A stretch of DNA of 64,000 bases from positions 23,359 through 87,358 of the forward strand of contig JADGJG010000020.1 of the NCBI GenBank assembly GCA_027596195.1, in the 5' to 3' direction. The notes beneath the pieces were generated by a model, which saw nothing but the letters and a program-made list of their open reading frames with translations, was not told where the DNA came from and did no database searches. This document shows positions 1 through 12,800 of the stretch, piece by piece. This DNA is from Podochytrium sp. JEL0797. Its lineage: Eukaryota; Chytridiomycota; Chytridiomycetes; Chytridiales; Chytriomycetaceae. Made by a program: the position numbers and the translations under genes. Every line of letters starts with the position of its first letter. Within the stretch, counting starts at the first letter, position 1.

Positions 1-1473
1 ATCCGAATCCTGCTGCGCGTACCGCGCGAAAATACCGGGACTTACTGCCGCTGATTTGACTGGATTCGGGGAATACCGAGGTCTCGAATACGGAGTCATG
101 TACCCCGGTGAGGTTCCCGACTTTCGAGTTGGAGATGAGCCCCCATACGAAGGCGACGCGATTGGTGTCGTGGATTTCAAGGACCACCGGCTTTCGAGAC
201 GTTTCATGGCCTCGAGGGAGCTCAGTGCGATTTTCCCACTGCTCAAGGTGGAGAGGGAGCTTAAAGGTGTTTGTTCGCTCGTGGCGAGACTTAATGAAGA
301 TCCTCCAAGAGCGTGCGGGTCTTCCGAATCAAACATGACACCATCGGGTCCTGGTACGTAATTACCAGACATTCCTGTCTCCACGCCGCGAGTCTCATTG
401 ATGGCAGTTTTGGACAGACAAGTGAGGAGGAGACTGAGACAACCAAAGTAACTCCATTCGAGGAACGAGAGGAGGAACGTTTCAGTGGAAGATTCGAAAT
501 GGAGTTGAGGGCAAAATACGTTGAATGTGAATGTGATCCACAAGGTTCCGGTGATGAGGGTTATGCAGTTGAAGAGGATGTTTGTGATTCGAATCTTTTG
601 GAGGCAAAGTTAGGAATGCAATTGAAGCCAAATTAAACCACACGCACCATCTTTTCATCGGAACACTCCCCCTCAACCCGCGCACTTCCTTTGACTAAAA
701 CGAGTCCAGCCAACAAGCATCTCAACACCCACAGAACCACGGACGCGTACTTAATCATGTTCCCCAACGCTGGCGTGCTCGCAAAATCATTGGCAACGTG
801 AACACACACAACGGCGAAATAGATGGAACATGGAATGAAATAGAATAAGGCCAGGAACGCGTTGAGGGTGGCTTTGTGGTGGCCACTGAGTTCGCTGTAC
901 CACGACCTAATTGTTAAAAGGGGTTTAGAGACGTCAAAGAATGGATGTGGCGAGGGTGGAATTGTTTACTTGATATTAATGAAGCAAAGGATAGCCTGTG
1001 TTCCAAACAAGAGAATTTCGCAAATGGCAGAACACAAGGGCCACGCGTGTGGGAGATTCAACGCGTTGCAGACGAAACCGGCCAGAAACACTAAAGATCA
1101 TTAGAAAGCGTCAAAATAGCATCATGCACTCACTGGAAAACAGTCCAAACAGCAACCCATGAAACGTGAGATTCAATTTCTGAAAATGCGACAAGCCCCA
1201 CAATTGAATAGACCCCGTGAGTTTGTAATACGACTGGAGGGTTTCTCGCGTCGATATGAGAACCGCGAATATTCCCCACAGACAAATGAGGGCATGTGCA
1301 TTCGTGTATCCGATTTGGGATATGAAGAGGAACCAGGCATTGATTTCCGGAGATTTGGAGCCCGAGTAGAGCATTTGGGAGACGGGGCATGTTAACGTGT
1401 CAAAGGGTGGGAGGGAGGAAGGATTCGCTGCGAGGCTGCAGAATAGGGAAATTGGTGGCGGCGGCGATGCCAT
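1..1473 (-). CDS. Seven-helix membrane protein, C-terminus cut by window edge
   Basis: Likely exons on the minus strand: 1473-1134, 1090-970, 906-648 and 594 to beyond position 1. Each junction has GT..AG borders and keeps one open frame of at least 438 codons. The protein has about seven hydrophobic helices, then a Ser/Pro-rich hydrophilic tail of more than 110 residues that leaves the window. This layout is that of a G-protein-coupled or TOM1/THH1-like receptor, but I see no diagnostic motif, so the family is open. The start could instead be the ATG at 1374, which would widen the promoter shared with the divergent RGS gene to about 145 bases. The pairing with an RGS gene suggests, without proving, a role upstream of a heterotrimeric G protein. 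Confidence 0.6.
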
Positions 1474-1517
1474 CGTGGAGAAAAAAGGTGACAATTTTTA
1501 TATACAGTTGCCAGAAA

Positions 1518-2762
1518 ATGATTAGCGCAAGGCACGACTCCAAAGCCAAGATGCTTCGCTTCTTTGGAGAGTCTGGGATTCCTGTACAGAGTGGATCCGG
1601 GAGCAACTCCAAGTTGTCCAAGTTCCTCCTCGGTGTTCCGACCTCTCGCACATTAATCCAACAGACGCTGCAAACGGATTCGGAATTGGAAGACGTTCTC
1701 GAAGGCGATGTTGTTGATGACGCTCAAAGATCTATTTTGTCAAGTGGACACACGTACACGCGCGGTGGAAACTCAATGTTGAGCCTCTCGGAGCTTTCCG
1801 TCGGGGAAAACCGACGCGCCCACTTATTCTTTCATCAATCACATTCCGATTTTGGCGGTTCATTATATTCTTCACCTACTGTGACTCCGGAAGTGTTGGA
1901 GGCGCCAGAGTGGGAACGCGTCTCCGTCGGATCGGTGTCGTTGCATAGAATTCCTTCGAGTGAAAGCTTTCAGCCAGCCTCGAATTTGGTCCGACCGCTT
2001 CCTTCTTTGATTCGAACAAACAACTCGTCCAGAAAACTCTGTCACCTGTTGGGGCCGGACGCCGAGATTGCGACGGCCGTCAAGGAAATTGCTGGACAGA
2101 CCAACTTGCATGACGCGCTGTTGCTTCTTCTCGAGTCCAAGCTTCCAGTGTGTTACTTTTTGCTCTTTTTGATTCAGCAAGGGAAAGGATTTGTGGAACT
2201 ATTCTTTGTCTCTGACGTGTTGGCGTTCGAGCAGACCCCGTTTGACACGACTCAGGCACAGATTGCTGAATCTCAGAGATTGTTCAGAAAATATAGTTTT
2301 ACGGCCAATGGGAAAAGCACGAAGCTGGCTTGTCCACCAGGAGTGGTGCGACGCGTGATTATGGGGATTCAAAACGGGGTTCGCGCATGCTTCGCACCGA
2401 TCCAATCGCGTGCCTTTTGCGACCTGACGTTTCTATTTGCCAAGTTCAAGCAGAGTCCTCTTTGGAGCAAAATGGAAAGAGAAATTGGTGAGTGCAAGTG
2501 CATTTCGTTATTTCCGCTGCGTTTTTCAAAGGCCGCAGCGATAACCGCGATTTTTACCAACGCTGGTGTTCTAGGATTTGGTCTTGTTCCTACTAGAGCT
2601 ATTTCACTGAGTGTCAAAAACCTGCTCAGTCTGGCAATCATGGAAAGTGAGGACTTGGAACGAATTGCGCACTTGGAAGGGCTGGATGAACTTGCAGTGA
2701 AACAAGACGTGATTAAACAAGCGATGGAGTTTGTTGTAGCGAGGGTTCAGTGCAAGCAATAA
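1518..2762 (+). CDS. RGS-domain protein (regulator of G-protein signalling)
   Basis: One long frame gives about 414 residues from the ATG at 1518; ATGs at 1467 and 1551 are also in frame, and 1467 would overlap the start of the divergent gene. The first 190 residues are Ser-rich and look disordered. Around codons 195-330 the pattern fits an RGS fold: a leading helix with LHDALLLLLESKLPVCYFL, an acidic FVELFF..DVLAFEQ segment, and a closing helix ending SPLWSKME. RGS proteins speed GTP hydrolysis by G-alpha and so switch off receptor signalling. A GTGAGT at 2488 and an AG at 2574 could bound an in-frame 87-base intron just after the RGS core. The stop codon overlaps an AATAAA. RGS assignment is by pattern only. 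Confidence 0.62.
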   Translation: MISARHDSKAKMLRFFGESGIPVQSGSGSNSKLSKFLLGVPTSRTLIQQTLQTDSELEDVLEGDVVDDAQRSILSSGHTYTRGGNSMLSLSELSVGENRRAHLFFHQSHSDFGGSLYSSPTVTPEVLEAPEWERVSVGSVSLHRIPSSESFQPASNLVRPLPSLIRTNNSSRKLCHLLGPDAEIATAVKEIAGQTNLHDALLLLLESKLPVCYFLLFLIQQGKGFVELFFVSDVLAFEQTPFDTTQAQIAESQRLFRKYSFTANGKSTKLACPPGVVRRVIMGIQNGVRACFAPIQSRAFCDLTFLFAKFKQSPLWSKMEREIGECKCISLFPLRFSKAAAITAIFTNAGVLGFGLVPTRAISLSVKNLLSLAIMESEDLERIAHLEGLDELAVKQDVIKQAMEFVVARVQCKQ

Positions 2763-2900
2763 ATATTAGGTGGATTCTCATGCAGAATCTCGTGTTGGAT
2801 GGTGTTTCTGTTACTTTTATAAGCCAATTTAGGGTGAAATAGGTAATATTATTTCTCGATGAACGGCGTTTGTTTCAGCTTTCCGGTGCCCATTAATTAA

Positions 2901-4667
<1,767 letters not shown>

Positions 4668-4774
4668 TGGGGTTTTTTGTCTGTCTGGCCATGGATTTTG
4701 GTTCCTGTTGTGCGCTTTTGTTTTATTTTACATTCTGGGGGGAGGACTTTGTTTGATACTCGTTCTCTTTCGAT

Positions 4775-4935
4775 TAAAAGAGATAAATTTTATCAAGGTA
4801 CACCAAGGTTCACGCGCGACGCGCATTTGGTCATTCTCATCCCCCACGCTGCAGAAGCAGAGAAAGTGGTCCCCTCCCTCATTTCCCTTTATTCAGTTCG
4901 GATCAGACAGCTTGGAAACTGGGGGGTGCATGTGT
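4775..4935 (+). pseudogene. Decayed copy of the UGM 3' exon
   Basis: About 110 bases after the UGM stop, the sequence again encodes a recognisable KFYQG..P..TRD.HL..L.P..... pattern matching UGM codons around 4411-4500, including the shared stretch cacgctgcagaagcag. The match then fades and no upstream UGM exons precede it. It looks like a short local duplication that has since drifted. No function is expected. Confidence 0.7.
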
Positions 4936-5052
4936 GTTGAGGTTTTGAATCTACGGAAAGGCTGACAAAGAATTTTTCAAACAACAAACACATGTTTATA
5001 AATGAATGATAAAGAGAAAAGATCGCGATGCGAAAAGGTTTCGATAGTTTTT

Positions 5053-6088
5053 TTACTCTTCGCGACAACCCATGTCTGAAATCTCCTCGAGTGCTTTCAA
5101 CATGGCTACTCTCACTTCCTCCATCAAAGGTGCCACGTCCTTCTGAGTTTTCCCAACAGTCGAAATTGGCGGCAGCACTGCATGGAGAAAAGCAAAGTAA
5201 ATAACCGGTACACATCAATCGGCACAAACCTTGAATGCGAACCACCCCGCCGTCGAAAATTTGGGCTTGGGTGTTGCAAATGTTGCCGTATGTCGAAATA
5301 ACCATTGGAATGATGGGAAGCTGGTCGCTAATTGCGAGTTGGAAGGCACCCTGATTGGATTGGTGGGTGGTGGTTGGTGGTGGTTGCCAGCGGGGTGGGG
5401 GTTTTCAAACCTGCTTGAAAGGCAGCATGGAGTTGTCGGTTTGGTGTGAATGCCTGCCTTCTGGGTACAAGAACACGCTGACCTGAGAAAAACGCAATCA
5501 AACTATCAACAACTCTTGGGCCGGGAGACATCGAAAACGAACACATACATTAAGTCTCTTCATTTCGCGTCTGACATGTTCCATCATGAGAATAGCGCCT
5601 TCCGCGCTTCCGATGCGGCTGTTGCTGTTTCGGCGAGTGAAGATGTTGTCCGCAAGATAAAAGTATTGGCCCATGATTGGTACGAAGAAGAACATTGGTT
5701 TCGCCAGGATCACACAGTCCTTCGGAAAGACGTGGCCAAGAAATAGACCATCGAGCACATTTTGGTGATTGCAAACGAAGATTGCGGGATGTGCTTCTGA
5801 CAAACGCTCGGCCCCATGCACGGAAGTTTGGATACTGCCGACGAGCAGCTTGCCCAGTACTCGGAATGCGAGAACTGCGTCGTTGTTGGCCTTGCGCAAG
5901 TCGCCAAAGGAAATGATTTGAAGGAGCGCTGATAGAATACCAACCGTCGAGCCCATTGCGATGGCAAGGAGAACGAGGATTATGCGCGCATAGAACTTTG
6001 CACGGACCATTAATGGGCGTGCTTTAGTCATTGCGTGATCAAATTCTTGCATCCAGTTTAATTTTTCCCCAAATGAGAATATTTTCAT
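5053..6088 (-). CDS. 1-acylglycerol-3-phosphate acyltransferase-like (PlsC family)
   Basis: Exons 6088-5549, 5482-5411, 5350-5230 and 5177-5053 join to 285 residues, normal for the family. The protein would transfer an acyl group from acyl-CoA to lysophosphatidic acid (or a related lysolipid) at a membrane. A long hydrophobic segment lies at residues 34-62. The catalytic HX4D motif is NHQNVLD at residues 107-113, and the substrate-binding block FLYPEGRHS falls at 184-192, encoded by its own 24-codon exon. The C-terminus is hydrophilic. It diverges from the HxxxDG acyltransferase gene with only about 53 bases between start codons, so the two probably share a promoter. Substrate specificity cannot be read from sequence. 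Confidence 0.85.
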
Positions 6089-6141
6089 GTTTGACAACGA
6101 TAAGATAAAAAAAGGAAGGATGGGTTTTCAACTATCACCAA

Positions 6142-7353
6142 ATGGTATTCGTCCACCAGTTCACAGACTTTGAACAAGGCAATGTCTCTACTTCTGGGGT
6201 TATTGGCAGTATCTCCTTCTTCAGGGGACTCCTTACTGAGGACATCATCCGTTTTGTGAGTGGTCGTCTTGTGGACATTGTCGTTGCGAATCCATGGATA
6301 CTTGGGCAGCTTCACTCGCGCTTCCCAAGAAATGGCATGGAGCTCCTTGTTCCAACGGACGCCGCCGTGATCGGGGCTCACGCAGCTCAACTCTTTACAA
6401 CCCACGAGTGGCAACTCACGTCCAAACACGAAGTCCGTATCATCACTGCCACGATCAAACGAGAGTTTCCAAATGCGTTAGCATTACAAGGACGGGAAAA
6501 CTTTCGAGTGGCCGTATTCAACAACGCTTCAAACAACGAGTTCGCCTTGACCCTCTCCATGAATCACATTCTTGGCGACGGAGCCACGTTTTTCAAGATT
6601 CTCAACATGTTTCACTCCCAACGTGATCCCTACGTGTTGGATTTCGCCCGCAAAGGCGATTTGCTCAACGAACAAGTCCTGCGAGACAAGAATTTGCCAG
6701 CCATTGATCTCATGAAACTGAGAAGCTTCCGAGCAACTATTGCGATGGCCATTGCGATCATCAAGGGGTTTTTTTTCCCCTCCCCTCCTTGGAAAGTGGT
6801 TTCGAAAACTGTGAGCCCAGTTTGGGTTCAAGAACAGAAGGATTTGTGGAATCAATCAGGAATGTGGGTTTCCACCAACGATTGCCTCACGTCCTGGTTT
6901 TGGAACGCCTCTCTCTGTGACGTTGGGAGCATGACGTTTAGTCTGCAGGGCCGAATTGATGGAATCGGTGGAGATCTCGCTGGGAATTACTTTACTCCGC
7001 TGTGGCTCGTTAAATCACAATTCTCCAATGCGGCCAGAGTGTGTGCCTGTGTGACGGATCCTTGGAACTGCCGTGTATCCATCAAACGACTGCTTCCCTG
7101 GTCTACGGTGTGGAAGGGGGCGAGATTCAGTGGGATCAGCAGCTGGACCATGTTTTATGAACGTGATTTGGATTTGGGGCACGGGTCAAAGTTTTTGGGG
7201 ATGCATCCGCTGACAACGCTTCATGATGGCTATATGAGGGAGCTGGGACCATTTGCGATAGTGTATGCTGTCAAAGAGGGGGAGTTGGCAATGCTGTTGG
7301 ATATGAAGAGCGTTGAAAGAGGGGGGTTGTCTGGATCATGTCCGTTTATTTGA
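6142..7353 (+). CDS. HxxxDG-type acyltransferase (condensation/BAHD-like fold)
   Basis: A single exon of 403 codons. The clearest feature is NHILGDG at residues 141-147, the HxxxDG active-site motif of the CoA-dependent acyltransferase superfamily (BAHD enzymes, NRPS condensation domains, alcohol acetyltransferases, wax synthases), placed near residue 140 as usual. The plant BAHD DFGWG motif is not evident; the C-terminal half keeps TNDCLTSWFW, which resembles the second-half region where these enzymes begin their second lobe. It probably acylates an alcohol or amine with an acyl-CoA donor, but the substrate is unknown. The divergent neighbour is a PlsC acyltransferase, which fits a lipid context. 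Confidence 0.66.
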   Translation: MVFVHQFTDFEQGNVSTSGVIGSISFFRGLLTEDIIRFVSGRLVDIVVANPWILGQLHSRFPRNGMELLVPTDAAVIGAHAAQLFTTHEWQLTSKHEVRIITATIKREFPNALALQGRENFRVAVFNNASNNEFALTLSMNHILGDGATFFKILNMFHSQRDPYVLDFARKGDLLNEQVLRDKNLPAIDLMKLRSFRATIAMAIAIIKGFFFPSPPWKVVSKTVSPVWVQEQKDLWNQSGMWVSTNDCLTSWFWNASLCDVGSMTFSLQGRIDGIGGDLAGNYFTPLWLVKSQFSNAARVCACVTDPWNCRVSIKRLLPWSTVWKGARFSGISSWTMFYERDLDLGHGSKFLGMHPLTTLHDGYMRELGPFAIVYAVKEGELAMLLDMKSVERGGLSGSCPFI

Positions 7354-7425
7354 TGTTGTTATTCGATTTGCTTTGAATTTTTGTTGCTCACTGGATACTC
7401 AGATTTATGAATAAATTTTGACTAA

Positions 7426-8507
7426 TTATTGATAGTTTCCTTGGCCTTTGACTTCTATATTGCGATGGTTTGAGGTTGGGAGACGCATAAAAGGAAGCGA
7501 ATCCTGTTGGTCATCGTTCACGGAGCTTGCAAATTTTCTCATGGAATGCAGGAATTCTGCGAAAATGTGCGTGTTGCACCCCAATATCAGTAGTGTTGAG
7601 CCAGCCATATCAATTTGTGAGCCACTTCATCCATACAACGTTACTAGAAAACAAGGCTCCCAATGAAGTGCAATTCGCCTAATCTCAATCAAGCTTCAGC
7701 TTCCGTTTATCAGCGCTATTCTGATTCGACTTACATTGAATAAAATATACAATCCTTGCAAAGCCACAGTCGAAATAGCCCGAGTGATGGAATGCACAGT
7801 GCGCCGTTATTCGAAATTGTAAACAATTGCTCACTTTATTCACTGAGCTACTGAATCCTCTGCTTAAAGGGAACGCGTATAACGGCAGCACAGACTCCGC
7901 CGTAAGAAAGGTCAGACCCACAAGTGAAACGACCCAAAACTGAATAATTCCCACAAATTTAGCACGACAGCTCTTTTGACCCACGTTTTTCGTTAGCTCC
8001 ACTAGGTAGAGGATGGAAAATGGACACATCGTGATGGTGACGGGAAATTTCAACCCGCAAAAACACGGAAATGCAAAACCCGTGCCCCGCAAACGCTATG
8101 CAAACGGATTTCAAGAATTTCTTGACGAGGGCTGAGAATATGGGATCGCCGACCAAATTTCCAGTGATTTGACTGTTTCTTTGGGCAGCGAGAGACGATG
8201 CCAAGCTGGCGACGGCGGATTCGTTTTCAATGGCAGTCTTTTTTGACGCGTCTTTTGATCGCAACGGTTTCAGAGGAGAGCATTGATTCGAGGAGGGGTG
8301 ACATTCTGTCTTTGGTGGAGCATCTGGGGGTTGAGGTGAGGCATAGTAATAGCGTGCTTGGCCACAAGGAAGCGACGATTACGAAACCAAACGGGTTGGT
8401 AAAGTGGAAACGTACCCAACAACGCTGTAATCCCTCCCATTACAGGCCCTCTCCCAGCAACAACATCCACCAAATCCCCAAATACTAATTCGCGCCCCTC
8501 AATCAAA
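7426..8507 (-). CDS. Probable multi-exon membrane protein, model incomplete
   Basis: The minus strand shows several coding-like blocks in series. One runs from about 8507 and ends near a GTACG donor at 8400. A longer block of about 100 codons covers roughly 8335-8100. A hydrophobic block around 8060-7860 contains FVGIIQFWVVSLVGLTFL, a short block near 7815-7740 ends at a GTAAGT donor, and a last block at 7610-7426 contains another helix and a hydrophilic tail. Frames change between blocks, so introns or frame damage must be assumed. The general look, several helices and a basic tail, recalls a 7TM protein, but I recognise no family. A pseudogene is possible. Confidence 0.33.
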
Positions 8508-8752
8508 ATGCTGCCGGCTATATGCAAGCCGTGCAGTTTATCGATATCGAAATTGGCGATTTAGGCGTCGCAGCCACAGTGGATCCGAAAGTGACTGCCA
8601 AGCGATCAAGATTCTCGAGTGTGAAAAGAAAGGGGTGGGTGAAACGCGCGCCTTCAACTGCGCGGCTGTTTTCTGTCCTCCCAACCACCGGAAGGGTGAA
8701 TCCGCGAGAAACATCCATTCAATTTGAATTCAATCAATTTTTAATCAATCCA

Positions 8753-9730
8753 ATGGAGGGCAGCCAATCCGAGGTCTGCACTAGTTTGATGGATGTTCCG
8801 CACGAGGTGCTGCTTCCCATCCTCTCGTGGATCTCTCCCACACAAGTCTTTCTCTACCGAGAGGTATGCACCGGATTCAACGCACTGTTGATCACAAAGC
8901 ACTTTGCTGTCGTCAACCTCCGCCGCTTCCCTCCTTCCAAGAATTGCTGCCCAATCATATCGGGTGACGAAGAAAAGAAGCACCTATCTTCAGATCGCTA
9001 TCGCGTGTCCAAGATGGAACAAGTCTTCTTTCATGGGCCCGCCTCGTTCCAAACCGTCTTTGCCGAAACCCGCTTGAGACCCACCACCGTCATCAAGTGG
9101 GATCGCAACCCCGATTACCCGACGTGCCACATCCCCACGGCTATCAGCCTTTGCGTCAACTTGAAGGTGTTGGATTTGAGCCAATGTCGGCTCAAAGGCC
9201 CGATCCCCGCGCAACTGAGCCTTTTGGGATCCCTCACGCATCTGGACCTGAGCGATAATCAACTTGATGGCGAAATTCCTGTGGAATTGGGAGGCATACG
9301 ATCCCTTGTTCTAGGCAAGAATGAGCTGACGGGGGGGATTCCCGTCGAGGTTGGAGAGTTGCTGCAATTACAGGTGCTCAATCTTTCTCACAATCGGCTC
9401 ACGGGGGAAATTCCTGGTGGAATAAGAAAGCTGGTGAATTTACGCACCCTTTGGTTGGGTAGCAACGAGCTCACTGGTGAAATCCCAATCGGAATATGGG
9501 AGATGAAAGAGTTGGAAAGTCTCGGTTTGGATTGGAACCGACTCAGTGGTTCTATTCCAACACTGGTGGGAAACCTCACTCGTTTGGAATACCTTTCTCT
9601 TCACTGCAACAAGCTGTCTGATTCTGTGCCGCGTGAAGTGATGTTGTTGTCGAATTTGAAGGATTGCAACCTTGGATACAATGAGGAATTAAGCTGTGAT
9701 TTTGAATGGGAGTTTTGGGAACAAAAATAA
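8753..9730 (+). CDS. F-box protein with plant-type leucine-rich repeats
   Basis: An intronless 325-codon gene starting at the ATG at 8753, which opens directly before the F-box. The F-box lies at about residues 12-55 (DVPHEVLLPILSWISP..V then R.VC..F). From residue 140 come about eight 23-24-residue repeats of the form LxGxIPxxLxxLxxLxxLxLxxN, the class seen in plant receptor kinases. There is no signal peptide or membrane helix, so this is an intracellular protein, probably a substrate receptor of an SCF ubiquitin ligase. The target is unknown. It is related to the two LRR loci at 46.7-49.4 kb, but lacks their N-terminal coiled coil. Confidence 0.8.
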   Translation: MEGSQSEVCTSLMDVPHEVLLPILSWISPTQVFLYREVCTGFNALLITKHFAVVNLRRFPPSKNCCPIISGDEEKKHLSSDRYRVSKMEQVFFHGPASFQTVFAETRLRPTTVIKWDRNPDYPTCHIPTAISLCVNLKVLDLSQCRLKGPIPAQLSLLGSLTHLDLSDNQLDGEIPVELGGIRSLVLGKNELTGGIPVEVGELLQLQVLNLSHNRLTGEIPGGIRKLVNLRTLWLGSNELTGEIPIGIWEMKELESLGLDWNRLSGSIPTLVGNLTRLEYLSLHCNKLSDSVPREVMLLSNLKDCNLGYNEELSCDFEWEFWEQK

Positions 9731-9873
9731 AAAGTTGTTGGTTTCCCTTTACAGCCATAAGTGATCGCGTATCCAGTTTGTTTGATATTCCCGTTGTGAT
9801 TAATCTCGACAGCCGGTGAAGGCAAGTTTGTTTTGATGAAGTTGCATCTTTCGGACGACGCAACAAAACCCGA

Positions 9874-12800
9874 ATGGAGCCCAACTCTCTCGCGCGCGCC
9901 AAACAAAAGCTGCTTTCGTGGGAACAGCGCTTCTTCGAAAAGCACCAACGCAAACCCACCAAGGAGGATATCGCAAGTGTGCCCCTGGTCCAGGCAAAGT
10001 ACAAGGAGTACGCTGCCTTGAAGAAGAGCCAAATAGACGCCTTTGGCGACCATCTCAACAAGAGCCAAAGCGATCCCGCCCTGGAGTCCGCACGACACCC
10101 AGACGACCTCTCTAGTGACGATGACACTCCCTCCCAATCCCTCCGGGAACTCATCCAGCCGAGAGTCAAACAACTCGTGTCCAAGGATTCGAAAACAAAA
10201 TGGCTGAAGCCTTCGACCGAAATCAACACAACCAAAATGATGCTGGCTGAGAAGGCTGTGGAGGAGTATCTGAAGAACCATTCCATTGCGAAGGTGGACA
10301 AGAAGTCAAAGCGATCGATTCCCGCTTCGAAACGTCCTGTGATTCCTGTGACATTGCTACCGGTTGATTCGAAGCCATTGGTTTCTATTGAGTCGAAGCC
10401 ATTGCTGTCTGTTGATTCGAATCCATTCTCGTGAGTCTTTCTTTGGCCAGAAACGCGTCCCTCTCGATTGTTTTGACGAGTTTCCCTAGAACCACAACCA
10501 CCGCCGTCACAACCACCACTACTACCACTGTCACACAACCGATTCCTTCCTTCGCAGAACCGCCCATCATTGCTCCTGGATCCTTCTCCCTCCGCAACCG
10601 CCGTTCAACCCCCGCCCTCTTTTCCTCCCGCCCAGCCACAACAACCTCCCTCCACATCACATCATCCGTCATGAATCCTCAGCCTCAATTGTCTGCCATA
10701 CCGCCTGCTGCTGAACGCGCTGCGAATTCCTCAATCTCGATTGAACTACGCAACGCGTCCCAACCTGAAGCAGTTGTTGTCGCATCCGGGTGGACGAATA
10801 ACTATGACAATGAATCGGATACCGAGTCGGTTGCTGCTGAACGAAAGCGTAGATTGGTTGGGAAGCGTGGGAAAAAGATGGCGAATGGGATGAAGGAGAC
10901 GAAGGCGGTCCGGGTTGAGAATGCCGAGGCGGCGAGGGCTGCGTTGGCAAAGACGAAGAGTGGGGCGCAGAAGAGTCGCGTGACTGGGGATGCTGATGGT
11001 GCTGCCGCGTTGATTGTCGAAACCGATGTCCCCGTGTCGCGGGTTCGGGGTCCCGCGAAACGCAAGATTCAACGCGATTCCTCGGACGCTGTCGCAAAGA
11101 AACGAAAACCCTCTGCGAGTCGCATCAAGATTGTATCGTCAGACGACGACGACGAAGTCATGCTTTCCGCGGATTCGAACGAATCCTTCACGGTCCCACC
11201 CGAAACCACACACCGCCGTGCTGCCGCCACCGCAGCTTCCAAACGTCTCGCCGTTGACGACTCTTCGGACGAGGAATCCGCGTCGGCAAATGACTTTTCA
11301 GCGGACGAGATGGAGGTGGGACTTTGTCTTCCCCGCAACAGATTCGTTTCGTATTTACGCGCCGCTTTTTTCGTTGCTTAGGAGGACGAAGAATTCTCAT
11401 TCGACGAGGGCGCCGACAACATGGAGACTCCACAACTCTCGGAACCCACCACAACCACTTCCACATCCGGTACCTCCACGGCCACCAAAAAGAAACATGC
11501 CACGACCGCACCCACAAAACGAACCACCACCACCACTTCACGCCGCAAGTCCCGAGACCCCGCAGACGCGTCGGCTGCACCTGCTGAAAAGGGATGGGGA
11601 AAATCGGCTGAAGCCAAAATCCGTGATTTGAATCAAGGTACCCACCCACCACCACTCCCCTGTTCACCTCCCCCCACATTCTCACATTTACACAAACAAA
11701 TATCAGGAATCGGAAGCTCCAACTTCCGCACCCTCAACCTCCAAAAATCCAAATTCGGTCAACGCGGTGCCAACGGGAGTCGATTCGGTCGTGGAAGCAG
11801 TCGTGGCGGCAGTCGTCTCAAACCTTACTCTGGCCCTGGATCCCGCAACAACACTTACGGTGGTTCTTTTGGAAACGACAACCCATGGCTCGTGAAAGAC
11901 GCCGAGGATGTCGTGCAGGAGCTGCAAGACGAGGCGGAGCGGAAGAGGATGTTGGCGGTTCCGGAGGTGCCGTTTTTGTGGGGGGAGGGGGAGGGAGGGG
12001 AAGGTTTGTGTTTGGTGGATGCGTCGTTTTTTGGAGGGGAGGAGAAGGTGTGGGTTGATTTGAGGGCGGCGTTGAAGACGATGACGGGGTTGGATTCATT
12101 TTTGCCTGGTGAGTTTTTGACAAGCTTACACTCCCTATTTCGCATGCGAATTCTCACGCTGCAACCCCACAAACAGGTCAAGAAAACACAATCCGTCGCA
12201 TCCTCTCTGCTCAATCAACCCTCCTCGTCCTCCCCACGGGTGGCGGGAAATCCCTGTGTTACCAACTCCCTGCGTTTATTCTGCGTCGCGTGGCGGCGCG
12301 GTTGAACGCGCAGGACCCCGAGAAACTGTTGCACACGTGTGTGACGGTGGTCGTGTCGCCGATGGTTTCGCTTATGCAGGACCAGATGCGGTGTTTGCCG
12401 GCGAGGGTGAAGGGGGTTTGTTTGTCGAGTAATCAAACGGTAACAAAAGATTGCCCAGTCTGATCGTTTTGGAGCATGCTCTAAAGATACAACGCACTCC
12501 AGATGACAGAATACAAAAAAATGTCCGAAGAACTCGCCAACGACCAAGTCGACGTGTTGTTTGTGACGCCCGAAAAGCTCCAAACTGAAGGGTTCCACAA
12601 GTTGGTGACGGGACAACGCATTTCGGTGGTTCGGTTCGCGTGTATTGACGAGGTGCATTGTTTGACGGAGTGGTCGCACAATTTCAGGTAAAAAACTGCG
12701 AGTGAATGCTGTATCTGTGTCTCCGCTGACGCTCCATTCCTTTCACCCCAAGAACATCCTACCTGAGCCTCCACACAGCCTTCACCCACCTCCTCCAAGT

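Noticed and set aside
1159..1395. Plus-strand frame of 78 codons
   Set aside because: Opposite the first exon of the seven-helix protein, whose spliced frame and helices are better supported.
9576..10538. Minus-strand open frame of 320 codons
   Set aside because: Opposite the Sld2-like exon and the end of the LRR gene; no recognisable domain and it spans a well-supported intron of the plus-strand gene.
10669..11685. Several minus-strand open frames of 100-165 codons
   Set aside because: All are reverse readings of the Thr/Ser-rich linker of the helicase gene.
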